Shown here one piece after another: positions 1 to 5,575 of a stretch of DNA of 7,270 nucleotides. Position 1 is the stretch's first letter. Each line of letters starts with the position of its first letter. The DNA lies in contig DAIEIZ010000004.1 in NCBI GenBank assembly GCA_027351145.1, positions 1 through 7,270 of the forward strand, written 5' to 3'. The DNA is from Candidatus Moraniibacteriota bacterium. GTDB taxonomy: Bacteria; Patescibacteriota; Minisyncoccia; Moranbacterales; UBA2206. A model generated the notes under the pieces. It was given only the letters and a program-made list of their open reading frames with translations, was not told where the DNA came from and ran no database searches. The position numbers and the translations under genes are program-made.

Positions 1-950
1 ATTGCTTGAGAGCGTAGCTCTTCTGTCGATTGAGAAATGAGAGGGTGGGGATTGAATGATGTTATCTCAATAGGAATTTGATTGCCTTCAATTCGGGAAA
101 CTTCCAAAATATCATTCACTAATGTGCCTAAGCGGTCGACGGAGATAGTTATATTGTCTATATAATGCTTGCTTTCCATATCTTTGTTCCCTTGTTGCTT
201 TTCATTCAGGAATTCCAGATAACCTTTGATGGCTGTAAGCGGTGATCGGAGTTCGTGGCTGGCCATGGAAATGAAAGTATCTTTCATTTTATCTACCTCT
301 TTTAGCTTGGAAAGTGTTAGTGCATAACCGAAGAGACGTGTTTGGTTGGAAACAAATAGAATGACTATGAGAATGGTGATGATTAAAATGATGTAGGCTT
401 GGTTTATGGTTGATGCGATTAATTTGTCCGTGTCGTTTAGGGAAAGTGAAATGGAAACTAGACCTAGTTTTGTTCCAGAAGAGTCAGTGAAAGTTTTTGT
501 GACTTTCCAAAATCTACCGCTTTGATTTTGGTCCAAAAAAGCAACTCCCCCTGGCTCTTTCCATGCGAGAGTGTTTTGGACATCTTGCGGGTCTGCTTTT
601 CCAATCAGATCTTTGTTTGTAGATGCTATCACATCATAGGCTTCGTTGGCGCTATTTGGCTTTAAAATAGTCAAATCTACGATTTTTTCATTCTCATTTG
701 CGATATTTTCCACTGCGGTCTGAAGTGATTGGGGGTTCTCTATTTGCTGGCTAATGATATATTTGATTATATTTTCGCTAACAATTGCGTTGCTTTGAGT
801 AATCTTATCAATGTTTTTGTCAAAACTGCTAGTGATCATGTAAGTGTTAATAAAAAAAGCAACTGGAATAATCACAACTAACATGAGAGAGAAGATGATA
901 CTTGGGTTTTCGCGGATAAAAGCGAGAGCTTTGGATAAAAGATTCTTCAT
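1..950 (-). CDS. Membrane sensor histidine kinase, partial (C-terminal ATPase domain beyond the left edge)
   Basis: This frame is open from an ATG at 948-950 to the window edge, giving 316 complete codons of the N-terminal part of a two-component sensor kinase. Residues about 18-34 form a first membrane helix. Residues about 38-177 are a polar, presumably extracytoplasmic sensor region in which I recognise no named domain, although Cache-like folds are common in this position. Residues about 186-200 form a second helix. A linker of only about 30 residues leads straight to the HisKA H-box, SHELRSPLTAIKGY, with the phosphoacceptor at His232; this leaves no room for a HAMP domain. The second dimerisation helix follows (VDRLGTLVNDILEVSRIEG). 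The sequence is cut before the N, G1 and G2 boxes of the ATPase domain, so catalytic competence cannot be judged. The start has no Shine-Dalgarno sequence. It lies 46 bases after the permease stop, so the two genes may be co-transcribed. No response regulator is visible; one could lie beyond the left edge. Confidence 0.93.
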   Translation of the reverse strand, partial: MKNLLSKALAFIRENPSIIFSLMLVVIIPVAFFINTYMITSSFDKNIDKITQSNAIVSENIIKYIISQQIENPQSLQTAVENIANENEKIVDLTILKPNSANEAYDVIASTNKDLIGKADPQDVQNTLAWKEPGGVAFLDQNQSGRFWKVTKTFTDSSGTKLGLVSISLSLNDTDKLIASTINQAYIILIITILIVILFVSNQTRLFGYALTLSKLKEVDKMKDTFISMASHELRSPLTAIKGYLEFLNEKQQGNKDMESKHYIDNITISVDRLGTLVNDILEVSRIEGNQIPIEITSFNPHPLISQSTEELRSQA

Positions 951-996
951 TTTTTTATTTAATATATGGTAAATGATTTGGAAGTTTAAGCCAAGT

Positions 997-2001
997 CTAT
1001 CTTTTGGCAAGGGTGGCTGTGGCAGTATGCCTCTTTGAATATCCATGCGCATATTCTGCGAGAACGGGAATGCTGGCGGCGAGAGGAAGGGCAAGAAAGG
1101 CTCCAACGATGCCATAGAGCTCTGCGCCAATGATCACAGCTAGAAAACTGAGAGCGGGATAGAGACTGAGCGTCTTTTTATATACCAATGGTGAGATGAT
1201 AGCATTTTCTGTTTGCTGATAGGCCAAATGAAGCACTAAAACGAAAATGCCGCTGAGGGGTGAGATGGAAAAAGCGATAATGAGTGCTGGAATAGCGCCA
1301 AGAGTGGAGCCGACTAGCGGAAGAAGATCGGTGATTCCAGCAAAAACGGCAAGCGGTAGCGCATAAGGGATATTTAAGAGCGAAAAACTAATAAAAACAA
1401 CCAACGTGCAGATCAGGGAAATGAACAAATTTCCACGAATGTATTGACCGTTTACATGAGCTAAATCCGAAAGAACGTTTTGGATTTTTTTCTGTTCATT
1501 TAAGGGGAATAATTTCAGAAAAAGTTTTAGGAGCCGTTTATAATCAAGAATAAAATAAAACATTAAGGCTAGTATCTCTATGGCAGAAAGAGTTATGGAA
1601 AAAGCGGTTTGTGCCGAAGTTAGGAGATCTGCGGTATGCGAGGAGAGATATTGGGCAAAGTCAAAATTTTTAAGCGATTCGGGAAAAAATTGGAATTGAT
1701 TTATGATTGGTCGCAAGGTGTTAAGCAATCCTGGCAATTGCCAGAAAAGGTCTGGTAGTACAAAAATGCCAAATAAGACAAAGGGAATGAGAAATGTGAT
1801 AAAAACAAGAAGGATTGATAGCAGGAGGGGTAATTTTTTGTTTACTGTCTTGACAATTGGATAGATTGCAACAGCAAGCATAATTGCGACAAGGATGATA
1901 ATAAAAACTCCGATCATTTTCCATACCAAAAAAACCATGAGGCTCATCGCGACAATTCTTCCGAGCGCTTGCCAACTAAAAGGGTGTTCATATTTTGTCA
2001 T
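997..2001 (-). CDS. AI-2E family transporter (PerM/UPF0118-type permease)
   Basis: A 334-residue polytopic membrane protein of the family's usual length. Hydrophobic segments lie at about residues 12-47 (probably two helices), 57-83, 133-152, 188-210, 213-238, 242-262 and 279-318. The poorly hydrophobic stretch at 85-130 corresponds to the family's variable soluble region. Two family hallmarks are clear: the Gly/Pro-rich DLLPLVGSTLGAIPA at about 225-239, and YQQTENAIISPLVYKK at about 261-276 followed by a Gly-rich last helix pair. The family is named for the E. coli autoinducer-2 exporter TqsA, but other members are linked to cation or proton antiport and salt stress, so the substrate here is unknown. 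The start is the ATG at 1999-2001; no Shine-Dalgarno sequence precedes it, but an extended -10 promoter lies about 33 bases upstream. The stop is TAG, and the histidine kinase follows after 46 bases on the same strand. Confidence 0.93.
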   Translation of the reverse strand: MTKYEHPFSWQALGRIVAMSLMVFLVWKMIGVFIIILVAIMLAVAIYPIVKTVNKKLPLLLSILLVFITFLIPFVLFGIFVLPDLFWQLPGLLNTLRPIINQFQFFPESLKNFDFAQYLSSHTADLLTSAQTAFSITLSAIEILALMFYFILDYKRLLKLFLKLFPLNEQKKIQNVLSDLAHVNGQYIRGNLFISLICTLVVFISFSLLNIPYALPLAVFAGITDLLPLVGSTLGAIPALIIAFSISPLSGIFVLVLHLAYQQTENAIISPLVYKKTLSLYPALSFLAVIIGAELYGIVGAFLALPLAASIPVLAEYAHGYSKRHTATATLAKR

Positions 2002-2033
2002 AAAAAATAATCAAAGACGGACTTAATGCTGTA

Positions 2034-2042
2034 ATTATAACA
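2034..2042 (-). promoter_or_regulatory. Extended -10 promoter for the AI-2E family gene
   Basis: Read on the minus strand this is TGTTATAAT, a perfect TATAAT with the TGn extension. The predicted start of transcription, near 2027, would give a leader of about 25 bases to the ATG at 1999-2001. No good -35 hexamer is found 16-18 bases upstream, which is acceptable for an extended -10 promoter. This is a consensus match by eye. Confidence 0.6.
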
Positions 2043-2382
2043 CAAAAAAATCAAAGGGCGTAATCATCATCCGAGTTTAAAAATTATTAATTGCAAATAT
2101 GAAGGCAAACATTGCCCCAACCGTTCTCAACTCGCTTTTTGCTTGGATATATCTCGAGATATTGACGCTTGAGTCTTTGTGGGTTCCGAGGTGAAAGCGT
2201 TTTTTCTCGCCGTCAGTTTCTGAGCATGTCACTAGCCTTTAAGTTATCGCCGGTGTTTTGAGAAAGGCTTGCTGATTTCAAATAACCACAAATCATTGCG
2301 ACCAACTGAATATCCGGTGTGCATAACTGAGCTGCCACGCCATCATTTTAGTCTTGTCGTCAAATGATTATAAGAGTCCCGT
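2043..2382 (-). other. Gene-free structured stretch; candidate non-coding RNA or relic (strand uncertain)
   Basis: No convincing coding sequence is found here in any frame. The stretch holds several inverted repeats: GGCAA/TTGCC (2104-2116, loop ACA), the 14-base palindrome ATATCTCGAGATAT (2149-2162), AGCCTTT/AAAGGCT (2234-2240 with 2263-2269) and ATCATTT/AAATGAT (2342-2348 with 2362-2368). The short direct repeat ACACCGG occurs twice on the minus strand, near 2250 and 2315. A TATAAT box on the minus strand (2367-2372) sits just after the GH18 terminator, so a transcript could start near 2360 and run left. A 26-codon minus-strand ORF (2244-2324, beginning MHTGYSVGRNDLWLFE) and an unstarted open frame ending at 2077 look partly protein-like, but neither has a ribosome binding site or a family I can name. 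I see no tmRNA, RNase P, SRP or tRNA signature. The possibilities are a lineage-specific RNA, a decayed gene or a leader. Confidence 0.35.
2367..2372 (-). promoter_or_regulatory. Possible -10 box (TATAAT) after the GH18 terminator
   Basis: The minus strand reads TATAAT, ten bases past the T-run of the GH18 terminator. No recognisable -35 hexamer lies at 16-18 bases and there is no TG extension. Part of the box lies inside the ATCATTT/AAATGAT inverted repeat. If active, it would transcribe the otherwise unexplained 2080-2360 stretch and could read on into the AI-2E gene. Confidence 0.3.
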
Positions 2383-2403
2383 AAAAACGCAGTATTGCTG
2401 CGT
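2383..2403 (-). terminator. Rho-independent terminator of the amidohydrolase-GH18 operon
   Basis: On the minus strand a perfect 6-bp stem, ACGCAG/CTGCGT, with the loop CAATA is followed directly by TTTTA. It begins three bases after the GH18 TAG stop. A compact hairpin with a T-run at this position is a typical intrinsic terminator. Confidence 0.75.
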
Positions 2404-2405
2404 CT

Positions 2406-3614
2406 CTATTTGATTTCAGAAAAAAGCTTTGGGTCTGTTTGCCCGTCAATTTTAAAAAGACTGATGCCTTTGAGATTGAGATTTTTTGCCAGATCTATTT
2501 TTTGTTTTATGCTCTGTGTGTCAGAAAAAGTGACTAGATGTTTTCCATCCGGTGCGGTATAGATGAAAAATGGTTCTCCGCCATCAGTTCTTTCAAGTGT
2601 TGCTTTGCCTTGTTTTCGCTCTTCCAGTGCCTGCGGATAGGTAACACTTTTCACTTTTTCGTAATGATAACCAAGATCAGTTTTTGCAATACTAAACTCC
2701 CAGCCATAAGTTGGCACGCCCATTACTAGCTTATCTGGTTTGATGTATTGCATGGCATAGCGCATGGCTTTTTCCACCCAATGAATGTCTGCATTTGGAG
2801 CGTTAGGGATTTCATTCGCATCATCAAAAATTTTCTTTCCGCCACCCATTTGAAATACTTGGTCATAAGCCATAATCCGCACACTATTGCACAGGCGATT
2901 GAGCGCAGTGTAGTCATTCGCAAAACTCATTGCGCGCGTGCCAGTCCAATCAGCCGGGGGATAATCCTGGGTTCGTGCTTCCACGGTGCAACTGATTGTT
3001 TTGCCGGGGTCTAGTTTTTTTCGCAACGCTTCAAGAAAGGCTGTGAAGAGATCGCGATCAGCTACATCTTTCCCTTCATAGTCAATATCCACTCCCGGGA
3101 AATTATTTTGCGCGAGCATTGTGGAAATTGCACCAACATGCTTTTCTAGTTTTTGAGAATCGGAGAAAATTGCATGCATCGCTGGCGCATCCGCCCAAAG
3201 AATTGTTGGAATAACAGCAACATTTTTTTCTTGCGCTTCTTTTTCCAGCTCTAGCCACGGAGCAGCTTGAATGTTTGTCGTATCATGCAAGGTTCCATCA
3301 ATATTTACACCATAGGCAAAGGGATTAATTTCGGAAAATAAGGCTAGATTTTTAGAAAGCGAATCTGCGCCGGACTTCTTTTGCCAATAGGGGAGCCAGC
3401 CGGAAATGAAAAAAGTTTTTTCATTTGGCGCAGCAACAGCAACCGGCGTTTCTTTTTTTGCATTTTCGGCGTCAGTTATGTTTTGCGTATCGTTAGGAGG
3501 TGTGACGCTTTTCTTTTGATGGATGGAATGGAAAATAAGACCTGTGCTGATAAGGATAAATGTGGCTACGAATAAAATCTTTTTAAGCATGGCGCTATTT
3601 GAAATCAATCTCAT
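2406..3614 (-). CDS. Membrane-anchored glycoside hydrolase family 18 protein (YaaH/SleL-like catalytic domain)
   Basis: A GH18 TIM-barrel enzyme of 402 residues from the ATG at 3612-3614. An N-terminal signal anchor at about residues 11-30 is followed by a polar linker (about 31-65) and the catalytic domain (about 67-402), so the enzyme should act outside the cytoplasmic membrane. There is no lipobox. The GH18 motif is FPGVDIDYEG, with Asp176, Asp178 and the acid/base Glu180. Further family landmarks are VRIMAYDQ (245-252, Tyr250 and Asp251) and MGVPTYGW (298-305). The last strand reads GISLFKIDG (383-391), without the Trp usually found there. GH18 enzymes of this type cleave beta-1,4 bonds next to N-acetylglucosamine in chitin or peptidoglycan; the substrate here is unknown, and no LysM or other binding domain is present. 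The start is ambiguous: ATG 3614 overlaps the upstream gene by 20 bases, while the in-frame ATG at 3588-3590 (MLKKILFV) gives a more typical signal anchor and a 4-base gap. Neither has a Shine-Dalgarno sequence. Translational coupling to the amidohydrolase is likely. Confidence 0.92.
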   Translation of the reverse strand: MRLISNSAMLKKILFVATFILISTGLIFHSIHQKKSVTPPNDTQNITDAENAKKETPVAVAAPNEKTFFISGWLPYWQKKSGADSLSKNLALFSEINPFAYGVNIDGTLHDTTNIQAAPWLELEKEAQEKNVAVIPTILWADAPAMHAIFSDSQKLEKHVGAISTMLAQNNFPGVDIDYEGKDVADRDLFTAFLEALRKKLDPGKTISCTVEARTQDYPPADWTGTRAMSFANDYTALNRLCNSVRIMAYDQVFQMGGGKKIFDDANEIPNAPNADIHWVEKAMRYAMQYIKPDKLVMGVPTYGWEFSIAKTDLGYHYEKVKSVTYPQALEERKQGKATLERTDGGEPFFIYTAPDGKHLVTFSDTQSIKQKIDLAKNLNLKGISLFKIDGQTDPKLFSEIK

Positions 3615-4602
3615 TGGAATTTAATGTGTAGAGAAGATTATAATTTTCAGTGCTTTCAATTTCTGCTTCCATGTCTGTTACTTTTCTCCCGTCAAGTTCC
3701 GAGAAATCCAAAGCTTTAAGACCATTTACGGTCATCATTTTCACCACATCTTTGGTTGAAATTTTGCTTGAATCAAGATTTACACCCTTTTGGATGAGCG
3801 CCGCGAATTTTCCCGCTTCCCAAATATCGAGTCGATTGGAACTGGCTGCGCCATCTGTGCCGAGACTTACGTTGATTCCGCTTTCTAGCATTTTGATGAT
3901 TGGCGCGATTCCTGAGCCGAGCTTTAGGTTGCTCAAAGGACAGTGGGCGACGTTTGTTTTTCTTTTTGCCATAATCTCAATATCTTCATCAGTCACCCAA
4001 ACGCAATGCGCTAGAATAGTTTTTTCACCGAGTAGTCCTAGTTTATCTAAATAGTCGATTGGGGTTAGTTTGTTTTTTTTCAAGCAGTCATCAAATTCGG
4101 TTTTTGTTTCTGCCACGTGAATGTGAATCGGCGCATTATATTTCCTTGCCAATTCTCCAGCTTTGATTAGGTTTTTTTCACAAACTGCATAGATTGAATG
4201 CGGAGCAACTGCGACTTTCACAAGGGGATCATGAGCATATTTGATTAAAAGTTTTTCTGTGATTTCAAAGGCTTCATCGGGGGTTTTAGCAGAAGGCGTG
4301 GGAAAATCCAAAATTCCTTCTCCGGAGATAATAGGCATTCCTAATTCTTTCGCCACTCGTGCTACTTCGTCTTCAAAAAAGTACATATCACAAAAAACCC
4401 TGACGCCATTTTTTTGCATCTCAAGGATTGCTTCTTTGGTTTTCGCGTAGACAAATTCAGCTGTCATGTTTTGTTTTTCCGCTGGCCAGATATATTCCTC
4501 AAGCCATTTTTGCAGTGGCATATCTTCAGCTATCCCGCGAAAAGCGACCATTGCGGCGTGCGTATGCGTGTTGATCAATGGCAGTTGGAATTTTTGTTGC
4601 AT
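3595..4602 (-). CDS. Compact metal-dependent amidohydrolase of the MtaD/ATZ-TRZ deaminase type
   Basis: A 335-residue cytoplasmic amidohydrolase-superfamily enzyme closest in motifs to 5-methylthioadenosine/S-adenosylhomocysteine deaminases and related aminohydrolases. The metal site looks complete: INTHTHAAM with His13 and His15, HIHVAET with His162 and Glu165, ILAHCVWV with His199, and SLGTDGAASSN with Asp250. VAPHSIYAV (His135) and NVAHCPLSNLKLGSGIAP (217-234) are further signatures of this subgroup. The usual family length is about 400-440 residues. Here the chain begins only 12 residues before the HxH motif, and about 85 residues follow the Asp, so both halves of the usual flanking beta-sandwich are missing or reduced. 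The barrel core is intact. Substrate is not proven: adenosine derivatives, guanine or other heterocycles are possible. The ATG at 4600-4602 lacks a Shine-Dalgarno sequence, and in-frame codons upstream show no family-like sequence. It is the first gene of an operon with GH18. Confidence 0.9.
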   Translation of the reverse strand: MQQKFQLPLINTHTHAAMVAFRGIAEDMPLQKWLEEYIWPAEKQNMTAEFVYAKTKEAILEMQKNGVRVFCDMYFFEDEVARVAKELGMPIISGEGILDFPTPSAKTPDEAFEITEKLLIKYAHDPLVKVAVAPHSIYAVCEKNLIKAGELARKYNAPIHIHVAETKTEFDDCLKKNKLTPIDYLDKLGLLGEKTILAHCVWVTDEDIEIMAKRKTNVAHCPLSNLKLGSGIAPIIKMLESGINVSLGTDGAASSNRLDIWEAGKFAALIQKGVNLDSSKISTKDVVKMMTVNGLKALDFSELDGRKVTDMEAEIESTENYNLLYTLNSNEIDFK

Positions 4603-4636
4603 AGAAGAAAATTTAAAATTGTTTAAATCTAATTGA

Positions 4637-4645
4637 AGTTTAGCA
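4637..4645 (-). promoter_or_regulatory. Possible extended -10 promoter for the amidohydrolase-GH18 operon
   Basis: The minus strand reads TGCTAAACT, that is TGn followed by TAAACT, which matches TATAAT at four of six bases. It lies between the terminator at 4656-4689 and the amidohydrolase ATG and would give a leader of about 30 bases. The region where a -35 box should lie is only T-rich, so this is a weak call based on position and a partial match. Confidence 0.35.
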
Positions 4646-4655
4646 AATTTTGGGA

Positions 4656-4689
4656 AAATAAAAAATAAGACTGCCGGAGGCCTTATTTT
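4656..4689 (-). terminator. Rho-independent terminator downstream of the surface-protein pseudogene
   Basis: An 8-bp stem, AAAATAAG (4662-4669) with CTTATTTT (4682-4689), is capped by GCC/GGC around a GGA loop with a three-base bulge. On the minus strand the stem runs into TTATTTT, giving a good T-rich tail. The plus-strand tail is weaker, so the main direction is minus. It lies 40 bases beyond the TAG at 4729-4731 and insulates the amidohydrolase operon. Confidence 0.65.
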
Positions 4690-4728
4690 ATTGCCAGAAA
4701 AAAAGAAAGCTTGAGTCTGGTAAGTTAA

Positions 4729-5359
4729 CTAGATTATTGTCCTAGTTTCATTCTTTTTGTATTTTGCAAGGCCGATAATAATAGCGAAAATCAAGCCGCC
4801 AATTCCTATGGCAATAGAGAGGATTGAATTTTTTTGGCAACTTGCCTCAACGGGAGATTGGGCGCAATCAGTAACAGAAGCTTAGGCAGTTTTGACGAAA
4901 ACTATTGGTTCGTTTTTGTCAGAAATTTTTCCATTGCTATCGGTCATTGCCACATAGGCTTGATGTTCGCCGTCCCCCTAGCTCTTTATCCAGAACATAG
5001 GATCAATTGCCGTTGCTATCCGTTTTGACGGTTAGGATAATCGGATCACTATGGATATAGACTTTTGTCAGAACCATCACTCCATTTTTTAAACTTATAG
5101 CCGGTATCGGGTTTGGCTTCAACTCTAGATATGTTTTTTTATAGCTAATAGTTTGAATTGTATTGCCATTGATACTTCCATTTGCGCCATGCTTGTATTT
5201 AAGCATGAATGTGTTTGGGGTGAAAGCGGTTGTAGCGGAAATATCCTGCGTTACATTGGAATCAATTCTGGAATTGGCAGTGGAACTATCGCTCCAGTTC
5301 AGGAAATTATAATTGGCATTGTAAGTTGCGCTGACTGCCGTTCCGGAGCCGCGTTTGTT
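4729..5359 (-). pseudogene. Decayed surface protein: InlB-type repeats, Ig-like domain and C-terminal membrane anchor
   Basis: Translating the minus strand piece by piece gives a degraded but readable protein tail. From 5350 one frame reads GSGTAVSATYNANYNFLNWSD and then NSRIDSNVTQDISATTAF, the second half of an InlB B-type repeat. A second repeat begins KYKHGANGSINGNTIQTISY, then jumps frame near 5111 to PDTGYKFKKWSDGS. Around 5065-5072 it returns to the first frame, where TKVYIHSDPIILTVKTDSNG opens an Ig-like domain. A TGA (5003-5005) stands where Trp is expected before SYVLDKEL. A run of five G (4974-4978) then shifts the frame into GDGEHQAYVAMTDSNGK. A TAA (4882-4884) interrupts KTA/ASVTD, and the chain ends with a hydrophobic helix (SILSIAIGIGGLIFAIIIGL), a basic tail and TAG at 4729-4731. 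The N-terminal part is gone: a TAA at 5360-5362 precedes the first repeat. The parent would have been a membrane-anchored, extracytoplasmic protein, perhaps an adhesin. With at least three frame breaks and two nonsense codons I call it a true pseudogene. Confidence 0.85.
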
Positions 5360-5387
5360 TTATGGGGAATTATTAAAAAAGTCAACA

Positions 5388-5421
5388 AAAAAATCAGCAG
5401 AAGCAGTTTGCCTGATTTTTT
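5388..5421. terminator. Bidirectional terminator-like hairpin
   Basis: AAAAAATCAG (5388-5397) and CTGATTTTTT (5412-5421) form a perfect 10-bp stem around a 14-base loop. Each strand therefore ends in a T-run after the hairpin. It lies between the DUF5666-like unit and the pseudogene remnant. No intact gene reads directly into it today, so it may mark the end of a lost gene or separate the two units. Confidence 0.5.
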
Positions 5422-5513
5422 CAAAAAGAGATCGTGGGAAAATATGAAACATGATTTGATTAATATTTGTGTTATGATAGCAATATAAGTAAATAGTTAA
5501 TAAAAATTATGCC

Positions 5514-5544
5514 AAAAAACCAAAACCCCATTTCAGGGGTTTTG
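5514..5544 (-). terminator. Strong rho-independent terminator of the DUF5666-like gene
   Basis: CAAAACCCC (5521-5529) and GGGGTTTTG (5536-5544) form a perfect 9-bp stem with the six-base loop ATTTCA. On the minus strand the stem is followed by GTTTTTTGG. It starts about 30 bases after the TAA stop at 5576-5578. Stem, loop size and T-run fit an intrinsic terminator well. Confidence 0.85.
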
Positions 5545-5575
5545 AGAGTTGTCAAGCCTATCTTGCCATTGTCCC

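Noticed and set aside
961..966. TATATT box just upstream of the kinase start as a separate promoter.
   Set aside because: It has no matching -35 or TG extension and would give an almost leaderless mRNA. AT-rich spacer sequence and read-through from the permease gene are simpler explanations.
2101..2205. Plus-strand frame from the ATG at 2100 (beginning MKANIAPTVLNSL) and the opposing minus-strand frame ending at 2077.
   Set aside because: Both are short and lack ribosome binding sites and recognisable families, and overlapping open frames on both strands over a palindromic segment are not evidence for a gene. The region is reported only as unexplained.
3650..4054. Plus-strand ORF of 134 codons inside the amidohydrolase gene.
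   Set aside because: It is a frame shadow on the opposite strand of a gene with complete catalytic motifs.
5003..5005. In-frame TGA where Trp is expected, suggesting a recoded TGA.
   Set aside because: The same gene also has a TAA nonsense codon and several frame breaks, so it is simply decayed. The intact genes contain no in-frame TGA, which they should if TGA were a sense codon. None of them ends in TGA either (TAG three times, TAA twice), but that is too few to argue recoding.
5153..5488. Plus-strand ORF of 111 codons across the pseudogene.
   Set aside because: It lies antisense to the clearly family-like minus-strand repeat sequence, resembles no family and has no promoter or ribosome binding site.
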